Below are positions 26,588-34,818 of a stretch of 64,000 nt of DNA, one piece after another (within the stretch, counting starts at the first letter, position 1; the number at the start of each line of letters is the position of its first letter). The stretch spans positions 29,035 through 93,034 of the forward strand of contig JAFLKK010000014.1 in the NCBI GenBank assembly GCA_019163375.1, in the 5' to 3' direction. Source of the DNA: Paludibacter sp. Lineage in GTDB: Bacteria; Bacteroidota; Bacteroidia; Bacteroidales; Paludibacteraceae. Under the pieces are notes generated by a model. The model was not told the origin of the DNA. It searched no databases and was given only the letters and a program-made list of their open reading frames with translations. The position numbers and the translations under genes are program-made.

Positions 26588-26789
26588 GTATGCGTTCTTA
26601 ATTCGTAGCTTTCGGGAGAAAAGCGATAGGATGGTTTCCGGCTATTTTTATAGATGGTCGTAATCTTCGATTATCTTGTCCTCATCTTAGTTCCCCTGAT
26701 TCTTAGTTTTAGGTTCTAAAAATCTGAATATGAAAAACATATCAATGTTTCTCATATACGAGCAAAAAAACATTAATAACTATATCAGC

Positions 26790-28880
26790 ATGGAAACAAC
26801 AATTATCAAACGCGATGGCAAGAAAGAAGCTTTTTCGTTAGAGAAAATCAAAAGTGCAATCCGTAAAGCATTTTTATCTGTCGGTAGTTTTGCTACCGAC
26901 GAAGTAATAACTAATATACTTTGTCGGGTAAATATCACCAACGGATCTACCGTTGAGGACATTCAGAATCAGGTTGAAATTGCCTTGATGTCCGAAAGAT
27001 ATTATGCTGTAGCAAAATCTTACATGCTGTATCGGCAGAAACATTTAGAAGACAGAGAAGTGCGGGATAAATTGCAGTTTCTGATGGATTACTGCAACGC
27101 CAAAAATGCAGCTTCAGGGAGTAAATTCGACTCCAATGCCAATGTTGAAAACAAAAATATGGCCACCCTTATCGGCGAATTGCCCAAGTCGAACTTTATA
27201 CGTTTGAATCGCCGTATGCTAACCGACCGGATAAAGGAAATGTATGGCAAAGAAGTTTCCGATCGGTATATTAACCTGCTGAACAACCACTACATCTATA
27301 AAAACGACGAAACTAGTTTGTCGAATTATTGCGCTAGTATCACCATGTATCCGTGGCTGATAAGCGGAACTGCTTCCATTGGCGGAAACTCAAAAGCACC
27401 TACCAACCTAAAATCATTCTGTGGCGGCTTTATTAATATGGTTTTCATGGTATCAAGTATGCTGAGCGGTGCCTGTGCTACTCCTGAGTTTCTGATGTAT
27501 ATGAATTATTTTATCGGCTTGGAGTTCGGCGATGATTATTACCATGATGCAGATAAAGTAGTTGACCTATCTAAAAAACAACGAACGTTAGACAAAGTAA
27601 TTACCGATTATTTTGAGCAAATCGTTTATTCCATTAATCAACCCACAGGAGCACGTAACTTTCAGGCGGTTTTCTGGAACATATCGTATTACGACAGCTA
27701 CTATTTCAACAGTCTGTTTGAACAATTTATATTTCCGAACGGAAGTAAACCACACTGGGAGTCATTGAATTGGTTGCAAAAACGGTTCATGAAATGGTTC
27801 AACATGGAACGAACAAAAACGATATTGACATTCCCGGTGGAAACCATGGCATTGTTAAGCGAAAATGGTGATGCTAAAGATAAGGAATACGGTGATTTCA
27901 CGGCTGAAATGTATGCCGACGGTCATTCGTTCTTCACCTACATGAGCGATAATGCGGATTCACTGAGTAGTTGCTGTCGCTTGCGCAACGAAATTACCGA
28001 CAACGGTTTTAGCTACACCTTGGGAGCTGGTGGAGTTTCTACAGGCTCTAAAAGTGTCTTGACAATTAACCTGAACCGTTGCATACAACATGCCGCAAAA
28101 AGGGAAATGCACTATCTTTTCTTTTTAGAGGAAGTAGTTGATTTGGTACACAAGGTACAGATGGCTTACAACGAAAATCTGAAGTACATGCAGGAGAAAG
28201 GAATGCTTCCGTTGTTCGATGCCGGCTACATTAATATGAGCCGTCAATATCTCACCATTGGGGTAAATGGTCTCGTGGAAGCCGCCGAGTCTTTGGGTAT
28301 TGAAATTACAGACAATCCAAGTTATCTGGAGTTTGTTCAACAAGTACTCGGACTCATTGAATCATACAATAAAAAATATCGCACCAAAGATGTAATGTTC
28401 AACTGTGAGATGATTCCGGCTGAAAATGTAGGTGTGAAACACGCTAAATGGGATAAACAAGATGGCTTTATCTCTAAAAGAGATTGTTATAACAGCTACT
28501 TTTATATTGTAGAAGATGAATCGTTGAATATCGTGGACAAATTCCGTTTACACGGTAACAGATACATTGAACACCTCACAGGAGGTTCAGCCCTACACAT
28601 GAACCTGGACGAACACCTAAGCAAGCAACAATACAAACAATTGTTACGCGTAGCAGTACAGGAAGGCTGTAATTATTTTACGTTCAACATCCCGAATACG
28701 GTATGCAACTCCTGTGGTCACATCGACAAAAACAATTTACAGGAATGCCCGGTTTGCAAAAGCAAGGATTTGGATTACCTGACGCGCATTATCGGGTATA
28801 TGAAACGAGTAAGTAACTTTTCAGAAAAAAGGCAGATAGAAGCCTCACAACGTCATTATGCTACGGTTTCTCAGCTATAA
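26790..28880 (+). CDS. nrdD: Anaerobic ribonucleoside-triphosphate reductase
   Basis: This oxygen-sensitive glycyl-radical enzyme reduces ribonucleoside triphosphates to deoxy forms under anaerobiosis. I start at ATG 26790 (696 residues, METTIIKRDGKKEAFSLEKI), which begins the ATP-cone domain (about 1-90) as in family members; the frame extends to ATG 26730 with 20 unrelated residues. The C-terminus has the zinc site CNSCGH...CPVCKS and the radical glycine within TRIIGYMKRVSNF. The gene is behind cobalamin riboswitch 4, which makes sense if the cell also has a B12-dependent reductase to use when cobalamin is available. It overlaps nrdG by 23 bases. Confidence 0.94.
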   Translation: METTIIKRDGKKEAFSLEKIKSAIRKAFLSVGSFATDEVITNILCRVNITNGSTVEDIQNQVEIALMSERYYAVAKSYMLYRQKHLEDREVRDKLQFLMDYCNAKNAASGSKFDSNANVENKNMATLIGELPKSNFIRLNRRMLTDRIKEMYGKEVSDRYINLLNNHYIYKNDETSLSNYCASITMYPWLISGTASIGGNSKAPTNLKSFCGGFINMVFMVSSMLSGACATPEFLMYMNYFIGLEFGDDYYHDADKVVDLSKKQRTLDKVITDYFEQIVYSINQPTGARNFQAVFWNISYYDSYYFNSLFEQFIFPNGSKPHWESLNWLQKRFMKWFNMERTKTILTFPVETMALLSENGDAKDKEYGDFTAEMYADGHSFFTYMSDNADSLSSCCRLRNEITDNGFSYTLGAGGVSTGSKSVLTINLNRCIQHAAKREMHYLFFLEEVVDLVHKVQMAYNENLKYMQEKGMLPLFDAGYINMSRQYLTIGVNGLVEAAESLGIEITDNPSYLEFVQQVLGLIESYNKKYRTKDVMFNCEMIPAENVGVKHAKWDKQDGFISKRDCYNSYFYIVEDESLNIVDKFRLHGNRYIEHLTGGSALHMNLDEHLSKQQYKQLLRVAVQEGCNYFTFNIPNTVCNSCGHIDKNNLQECPVCKSKDLDYLTRIIGYMKRVSNFSEKRQIEASQRHYATVSQL

Positions 28881-29358
28881 TATCGTTTTTCAGGAAGTTC
28901 CTGGCGAAGTCTCGTTGGCAATCAATATATCTAATTGTCCAAACGGCTGCAAAGGGTGTCATAGTCCATATTTACAAGAAGATAAAGGCGACATACTGGA
29001 TGAAAGTGTGATCGACGCTCTTCTTGTAAAATACGGAGATGCCGTCACTTGTATTTGCTTTATGGGTGGTGATGCTGACCCACAGACAGTGGAAAGACTT
29101 TCACTTTACATTCGTAAATCAACTGATTCGCAACTAAAAACCGCATGGTATTCGGGTAAAGCGAGGTTACAGGGGAATTGCTCCATTGCAAACTTCGATT
29201 ATCTCAAACTTGGACCTTATGTTGAAAGTCTCGGTGGGCTTGATTCTTCAACTACCAATCAACATTTTTATCGTATTATAGCCGGAGAGTTAGTAGACGA
29301 ATCATTCCTTTTTCAGAAAAAGAAAGGACATGAAGCGCATTTTGTTGAAAGTATATAA
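28858..29358 (+). CDS. nrdG: Anaerobic ribonucleotide reductase-activating protein (radical SAM)
   Basis: The 166-residue radical SAM protein makes the glycyl radical on NrdD. Its iron-sulfur motif reads NCPNGCKGCHSPYL, giving CxxxCxxC at about residues 28-35, the usual spacing of the radical SAM cluster. The GGD stretch (CFMGGDADPQ) near 70 is the GGE-like SAM-binding element. The start overlaps the end of nrdD by 23 bases, so translation is coupled. rteA starts 123 bases further on with no visible terminator in the gap. Confidence 0.92.
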   Translation: MLRFLSYNIVFQEVPGEVSLAINISNCPNGCKGCHSPYLQEDKGDILDESVIDALLVKYGDAVTCICFMGGDADPQTVERLSLYIRKSTDSQLKTAWYSGKARLQGNCSIANFDYLKLGPYVESLGGLDSSTTNQHFYRIIAGELVDESFLFQKKKGHEAHFVESI

Positions 29359-29481
29359 AATGAAAAAAAATAATATTCATTAATGCCGATACTCTCTAAT
29401 GCTACCTAATTAATTCAAAACAATAAACCAAAGAGAATTGGAGCTGATTTGAATTATTCATGGCACTATAAATACCTGCTT

Positions 29482-31884
29482 ATGTTTTCTTCGTTACTCC
29501 CTTTAAGGCTAAAGATTATCACGGGATACGTAATTCTCGTGCTACTGTTCGTGGTTCTTCTCGTGCTTACATATCGAGAAAATGAACGCCTCTCAGTTAT
29601 AGACAAGTGCTCAGAAAACACAACAGCACTACAAAAGCAGGCCGAGACTATCACTGTGCAGATACTTGATATTGCCCTATTAAGTGAACAAGCCATCGTC
29701 TGGGACAAAGATGACATCACCACTTACCGGGAAAAACGAGATAAAGTTGTAAGCTCATTGAAAAAACTACAAAATCAATTGCCGGAAGGAAGTCAACGTC
29801 GCCGTATTAGCTCTATTCTCACCTTACTTTCGGCCAAAGAAACTCAGACCCTTGCCATCGTGGAAGATTTGAAAGAGTTACGGGCTAGTAACAAACTGAT
29901 AAGTGAACGGATTCCTAACATTATTCAACAGACAAAACAAGATAAACAAAAGCTGGCGGAACAGATTAAGGACAATTACGTGAAAAGCGAGAAAGAGAAA
30001 AGTGGCTTTCTCGGACTGTTCCATAATATGAAAAAATCACATCTCCGAGCAGAGAAGATGAATGAAACTATCCTACAACAAAACCAAGATAGTTCCAGTA
30101 TCTTGTTCCACTCTTTAGCGAACGAGATGCAGCAGGTACAGAAGAAAAAAAATGAGCGATTACTTTTACACATGGACAGCCTAAACAGGCAGAATACCCA
30201 CCTTGACCACGAAATCAGCCGTCTAATAACGCAGTTCAGCCATACAGCACAACTAAATGCGAAAGAAAAGTCAGACACCTATTTTCTCGGGCAGGAAAAG
30301 ACTTTACGACTGATCTCTTACCTTGGTATTGGTGCCACCCTGCTTGCTATTGCGTTCTATCTTATCCTCCATATTGATCTCAAAAAAAGACTGCGATACC
30401 GAATGCAGTTGGAAAAGTTAAACACTAAAAATGAGGAACTACTCCGTGCTCGAAAAAACATGATGCTGACTGTGAGTCATGATTTACGTGCGCCACTTAC
30501 CGCCATCCGTGGATGCACAGAACTGTTGATTGATGAACGTTACAAAGAGAAGCGTACCCACTTATGTGAAACCATCCTGCAATCCTCAGACAGAATGACC
30601 ACACTGCTGAATACCCTGCTAAACTTCTATCGACTGGACACAGGAAAGGAAGAACCCAATTGTGCGCCGTTCCGGCTAAGAAGTCTCGCAGACACCCTGG
30701 TGGCAGAGTTCAGTCCAATAGTTCATAAAGCAGGATTGATATTCAGCACCGAATGTATCGGTGAGGGCATGGTAGTAACGGGCGATAGGGAGCGTCTCAT
30801 TCAAATAGCGGGGAACCTACTTTCGAATGCAGTGAAATTCACGCCAGCAGGTGAAGTGCATCTACGGCTATGTTATCAAGAAGGAATGTTGACCATTGAA
30901 GTATCAGATACAGGAACAGGTATGACATCTGAACAGATAGGACAAATCTTCAAACCTTTCGAGCGGTTGGAAAACGCCGAAACCCGGGAAGGCTTTGGGT
31001 TGGGACTAGCCATTACTCAGGGATTTACTGCGTTACTGAATGGTAAGATTGAGGTACAAAGTGTGCATGGTAAAGGTAGCACTTTCACTGTTCTAATACC
31101 TTTATCTATCACGGAAGAACAACACTTCACACAAGAAGTTACAACGTCCTACAACTTACCTTCAGGATTGCGAATTCTAGCTATCGATGATGATGCTGTA
31201 TTACTCGCACTGACAAGGGATATGCTGATTCGTTCTCGGGTACAGTGTGACATATGTCTAGACGTACAAGAGTTAACAGAGAAGATACGAGAACAGGAGT
31301 ATGACCTGCTTATTACGGACATACGAATGCCAAGAATGAGCGGATTTGATCTACTGGAATTACTGCGAACATCTGATATTGGTAATTCAAGAACAATAGC
31401 GGTGCTTGCCGTGACTGCCCGTGCCGATTGCGGGGAGGCAGATTTCGTGAAGGGTGGATTTGACGGTTACTTGTATAAGCCCTTTTCTATTACTGAACTA
31501 TTATCTGCAGTACAAAGTTGCGTCGGGAAACTTGGGAATAAATCCAGTTTAAAAGCGAATTTTTCCGAATTACTTTCCAGTGAACAAAACGGAAAAGAGA
31601 TGCTCGAACTGCTGATTCGCGAGACGGAAAAGGATATGCAAACGCTCACTGAAAGTGTGGAAAAGGAAGATCATCCTGCAACCACCTTGCTTGTACACCA
31701 CTTGCTCCCATTATGGAAAATCGTACGAGCAGATATTCCACTGAGAGAATTATGTAAGATACTTGCTGAAGGAGATGGAATGAAGGACGAAAAAGTGCGG
31801 GATGCAGTAGATAAGGTTATTGCTACCGGAAAGCAGCTTATAATGCAGGCAGCAGAAAAGATAAAAGAAGAAGGCTATGAGTAA
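29482..31884 (+). CDS. rteA: RteA, hybrid sensor histidine kinase of CTnDOT-type elements
   Basis: The 800-residue protein (ATG 29482, MFSSLLPLRLKIITGY; a TTG at 29449 is the alternative) has a membrane helix near 12-30, a long helical periplasmic region to about 270, a second helix near 275-297, then the kinase core: H-box TVSHDLRAPLTAIRG near 335, N-box GNLLSNAVKFT near 450, G-box VSDTGTGM near 480. A receiver domain follows (LAIDDDAV, ITDIRMP) near 570-690 and an HPt-like end (LLVHHLLPLWK). In CTnDOT, RteA and RteB are a two-component pair made together with tetQ and needed for excision and transfer. Here it follows nrdG instead of tetQ. Confidence 0.9.
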   Translation: MFSSLLPLRLKIITGYVILVLLFVVLLVLTYRENERLSVIDKCSENTTALQKQAETITVQILDIALLSEQAIVWDKDDITTYREKRDKVVSSLKKLQNQLPEGSQRRRISSILTLLSAKETQTLAIVEDLKELRASNKLISERIPNIIQQTKQDKQKLAEQIKDNYVKSEKEKSGFLGLFHNMKKSHLRAEKMNETILQQNQDSSSILFHSLANEMQQVQKKKNERLLLHMDSLNRQNTHLDHEISRLITQFSHTAQLNAKEKSDTYFLGQEKTLRLISYLGIGATLLAIAFYLILHIDLKKRLRYRMQLEKLNTKNEELLRARKNMMLTVSHDLRAPLTAIRGCTELLIDERYKEKRTHLCETILQSSDRMTTLLNTLLNFYRLDTGKEEPNCAPFRLRSLADTLVAEFSPIVHKAGLIFSTECIGEGMVVTGDRERLIQIAGNLLSNAVKFTPAGEVHLRLCYQEGMLTIEVSDTGTGMTSEQIGQIFKPFERLENAETREGFGLGLAITQGFTALLNGKIEVQSVHGKGSTFTVLIPLSITEEQHFTQEVTTSYNLPSGLRILAIDDDAVLLALTRDMLIRSRVQCDICLDVQELTEKIREQEYDLLITDIRMPRMSGFDLLELLRTSDIGNSRTIAVLAVTARADCGEADFVKGGFDGYLYKPFSITELLSAVQSCVGKLGNKSSLKANFSELLSSEQNGKEMLELLIRETEKDMQTLTESVEKEDHPATTLLVHHLLPLWKIVRADIPLRELCKILAEGDGMKDEKVRDAVDKVIATGKQLIMQAAEKIKEEGYE

Positions 31885-33166
31885 AATTCTGATTATCGAA
31901 GACAATGTTGTCCTCTGCCGGATGTTGTGCACCTGGCTGGAAAGAAAAGGACTGCAAACGGAACATACAGGTTCTGCCGTGCAGGCTCGTAAACTGATTG
32001 CTACCACCAATGCAGATGTTATCCTCTCGGATATCCGGTTACCCGATGGCGACGGTGTGGAAGATATATTGAAATGGATGAATAAGCAGCAAATTCGTAT
32101 CCCTTTTATAGTGATGACAGAATACTCTGGGATACCCTCTGCTGTAAAAGCAATGAAACTAGGAGCGGAAGACTATTTACCCAAGCCTGTGAATCCAGAT
32201 AACCTATACACGGTCTTACAGAAGTTGTTGCAACGAAAAAATAAACCGGAGCGTACCATCATTTTTCGACGTGAGAGCAAAGCCATACGAGAAATGGAAC
32301 GGAGAGTAAAATTAGTGGCAAACACTGATATGTCGGTACTTGTCCGTGGAGACAGTGGGACAGGTAAGGAACACGTGGCACGAAGTATCCATGCCGCAAG
32401 TACTCGGTCGGAGAACTCCTTTGTAGCTGTTGATTGCGGTGCTATCCCAAAAGAGTTGGCGGCTTCTGAATTCTTTGGACACACTAAGGGAGCCTTTACA
32501 GGAGCTACGGAAGACAAATCGGGCGTACTGCACACTGCCAGTGGGGGAACGCTGTTTTTAGACGAGGTGTGCAATCTTCCGTACGAGATACAGACATTGT
32601 TACTAAGGGCTTTGCAAGAACGCAGTTACCGCCCTGTCGGAGGTAAACAGGAAATGAACACCAATGTACGGATTATCGCTGCCACAAACGAACATATAGG
32701 AAAAGCGATTGAAACGGGACGTTTCCGGGAAGATTTGTACCACCGCCTCTGTGAATTTACTATCTCTGTTCCCTCACTGGCGGAATGTAGGGAAGATATT
32801 CTGCCACTGGCGGAGTTCTTTCGAGAACAAAGTTGCACAGAGTTCAGTAAAAAAGTCATCCGATTTGATGTGGAGACGCAGAAAATGCTACAAGCCTATG
32901 GGTGGCCGGGAAATGTTCGTGAGCTACGGCATTGTATCCGCAGTGCAGTACTACTGGCGGATAACGATGTCATTGGGACGAAAGAACTGGATATTGACTT
33001 ACAGGTAACGGCCGACGGTTATGCGCTAAAAGTAGAAAACGAAGAACGGGAACATATTATCAAGGCACTTGATGCTGCCCGGAACAACAAGGCACTTGCT
33101 GCTAGTCTACTCAAAATCAGTCGCCCCACACTTTACGAGAAAATGAAAAAGTATGGGATTGAATAG
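31877..33166 (+). CDS. rteB: RteB, sigma54-type response regulator of the element
   Basis: The 429-residue protein has a receiver domain (KILIIEDNVV, phospho-Asp in LSDIRLPDGDG near 53), an AAA+ central domain with Walker A RGDSGTGKEHVAR near 156, the sigma54-contact loop GAFTGATEDKSG near 202 and arginine finger region, and a Fis-type HTH at the C-terminus (NNKALAASLLKISRPTLYEKMKK). It is the partner of RteA and overlaps it by eight bases. In CTnDOT, RteB activates rteC, whose product switches on excision genes. Domain set and context match RteB of this family. Confidence 0.93.
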   Translation: MSKILIIEDNVVLCRMLCTWLERKGLQTEHTGSAVQARKLIATTNADVILSDIRLPDGDGVEDILKWMNKQQIRIPFIVMTEYSGIPSAVKAMKLGAEDYLPKPVNPDNLYTVLQKLLQRKNKPERTIIFRRESKAIREMERRVKLVANTDMSVLVRGDSGTGKEHVARSIHAASTRSENSFVAVDCGAIPKELAASEFFGHTKGAFTGATEDKSGVLHTASGGTLFLDEVCNLPYEIQTLLLRALQERSYRPVGGKQEMNTNVRIIAATNEHIGKAIETGRFREDLYHRLCEFTISVPSLAECREDILPLAEFFREQSCTEFSKKVIRFDVETQKMLQAYGWPGNVRELRHCIRSAVLLADNDVIGTKELDIDLQVTADGYALKVENEEREHIIKALDAARNNKALAASLLKISRPTLYEKMKKYGIE

Positions 33167-33465
33167 AAAAACTATTTCATGTTTCATGAGATTCGTGATA
33201 AATGCGTATCTTTGACGACATAAATAGAAAGATTAAACGGTGAACAGAGTTTCCCGTAATAGATATAATACATAAGTTCGCAAGACGTTTCAAACATAAA
33301 TCTGGTAAATTTTAGAAACAGGAATTATTGCGTGATGCTTATGCTGTGTTTTGACATAGCGTGGGCTTGCGCTATCCTGTTTGGGCTTACCAGAGCCTTT
33401 GTTTGAGTAGTGTGAGTACCACGCTTTTTGCATCTTGGAACTATATTTACAAATAGACAAGAGGC
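33167..33465 (+). promoter_or_regulatory. Regulatory region after rteB with promoter and hairpin
   Basis: The 299-base gap has a -7 box TATCTTTG at 33207-33214 and the repeated phrase TTTCATG just upstream (33175-33188). Further on an inverted repeat ATAGCG...CGCTAT surrounds GTGGGCTTG near 33355-33375. It probably starts the 33466 transcript. Confidence 0.4.
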
Positions 33466-33870
33466 ATGAAAATACAAGTTGTGGTTACAATATCCGCTGA
33501 TGGCTATCTGCTTAAACGAGAGAATAACGCAAAAAAACAGATCAATTCTGGTAAATACGGTTTTAGTGCTTTGCAAAAACGTGCAGACCTTATGTTGCAT
33601 AAGGAGAGTTCATTGATTGCCCTACTTGAAGAAAAACGACAATCTTCAGACACAGACTATCTGGCAGAAGCCAATCCCGAATCATTGGATTTGATTAAAG
33701 GGCTGTTTCTGTACCGATTAGCAGATGAACTGATTTTATATATGCTTCCTGATCAAAAAGAAAACGGTATCCGGCTGTTTGATCTCACCTCCCCCACCGA
33801 TTGGATATTGGCAATAGAATCTTCAAAAAGAAATGCTTCCAGTTGTTTTATCTATCACAGAATCAAATAA
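33466..33870 (+). CDS. Uncharacterised element protein, N-terminus like the DHFR/RibD fold
   Basis: The 134-residue cytoplasmic protein starts with MKIQVVVTISADGYLL, which resembles the first strand and loop of DHFR/RibD-type reductases (VxxSxDGxI), but the later parts do not let me confirm an NADPH domain. It lies between rteB and rteC, where CTnDOT-type elements often carry small genes. There is no signal peptide. The function is unknown; the fold call is only a suggestion. Confidence 0.55.
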   Translation: MKIQVVVTISADGYLLKRENNAKKQINSGKYGFSALQKRADLMLHKESSLIALLEEKRQSSDTDYLAEANPESLDLIKGLFLYRLADELILYMLPDQKENGIRLFDLTSPTDWILAIESSKRNASSCFIYHRIK

Positions 33871-34102
33871 AAAGATTCGTTATCCTGCATCGAAAACGCA
33901 AGTTAACTTTACAAAATGTAAGATCATATGACACTTTTATTATACACTAAATTGTCTTTATAATTTATTTGTAAAATTATAACACTGTAAATCAATAGGA
34001 TTCAGATTTTATATCAATATTCCTTCTTTTTGGAATATACATTGTCATTATTATGTGTGAATGCAGATAAAATGAAGTGTGTAATCTTAAATAGTAAAAA
34101 GT

Positions 34103-34717
34103 ATGGACTATTTCATATTGACAGATACCGAGTTCTTCCGACAAATAACTGATAAAGACGAGTGCAAGTTAACGAGTGCTTACTGTGATTTTATAAAAAC
34201 GGTATTCGATTTATGTACCGGATCTGTCAGCAGATACGAACTACTTTTTGCAATGACCTATACGGAGACAGAGTTGCAAAGTTTATGCGAAACTTGCCGC
34301 CTCAACCCCAATATAAATAAAGAGTCGGATCCTTGTTTTCTCTATACCCGTAAAGCCCTCTCGTTTATCCGGCATACGCTGAAGCATATGCAAACCCAAG
34401 TGCTAACATCCCCATCCGATAACATAAACCAACCATCTATAGCTCTCTACCGTTGGACAGGTAGTACAGTAGAGTTGGTGGAACTTATTTATGGGCTTGT
34501 TGAAATGCGGAGTGTTGATAATGGAGAAACACCGATTACCGAATTGGCAAGCTTTATCAGCTTACAATTTGGTATAGAAATCAAAGATTGTTACAGTGCT
34601 TATGTGGATATGAAACGACGTAAAAATGACAGTCGTACCTATTATCTTGATAAAATGCGGGAGCGTTTGAACCGCCGGATGCAACTGGATGATGAAAGGG
34701 AACAGATGCGAAAATAA
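34103..34717 (+). CDS. rteC: RteC family regulator of excision/transfer
   Basis: The 204-residue protein matches the RteC family: an alpha-helical N-terminal domain and a C-terminal part with the family stretch LYRWTGSTVELVELIYGLVEMRS near residue 113 and a tail DSRTYYLDKMRERLNRRM. RteC binds inverted repeats ahead of the excision operon in CTnDOT and is itself activated by RteB. It is preceded by about 230 bases without a gene, which should hold its RteB-dependent promoter, and followed by a terminator at 34727. No excision (exc/xis) genes follow in this window. Confidence 0.88.
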   Translation: MDYFILTDTEFFRQITDKDECKLTSAYCDFIKTVFDLCTGSVSRYELLFAMTYTETELQSLCETCRLNPNINKESDPCFLYTRKALSFIRHTLKHMQTQVLTSPSDNINQPSIALYRWTGSTVELVELIYGLVEMRSVDNGETPITELASFISLQFGIEIKDCYSAYVDMKRRKNDSRTYYLDKMRERLNRRMQLDDEREQMRK

Positions 34718-34726
34718 GTCTAATAA

Positions 34727-34759
34727 TAAGGGCAGTAATTTTTAAAGTTACTGCCCTTA
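34727..34759. terminator. Terminator between rteC and mobC
   Basis: Perfect 12-bp arms 34727-34738 and 34748-34759 (TAAGGGCAGTAA and its complement) with a nine-base loop separate the convergent rteC and mobC genes. A further short palindrome TCCATGATTCATGGA lies at 34791-34805. Confidence 0.65.
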
Positions 34760-34818
34760 CTGTTAATATTACGTATGGAATACTAAAACGTCCATGATTC
34801 ATGGATAATTAGCCTATT

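Noticed and set aside
32173..32574. 133-codon minus-strand frame inside rteB
   Set aside because: Antisense to the AAA+ domain of rteB, whose motifs are intact; no independent signal.
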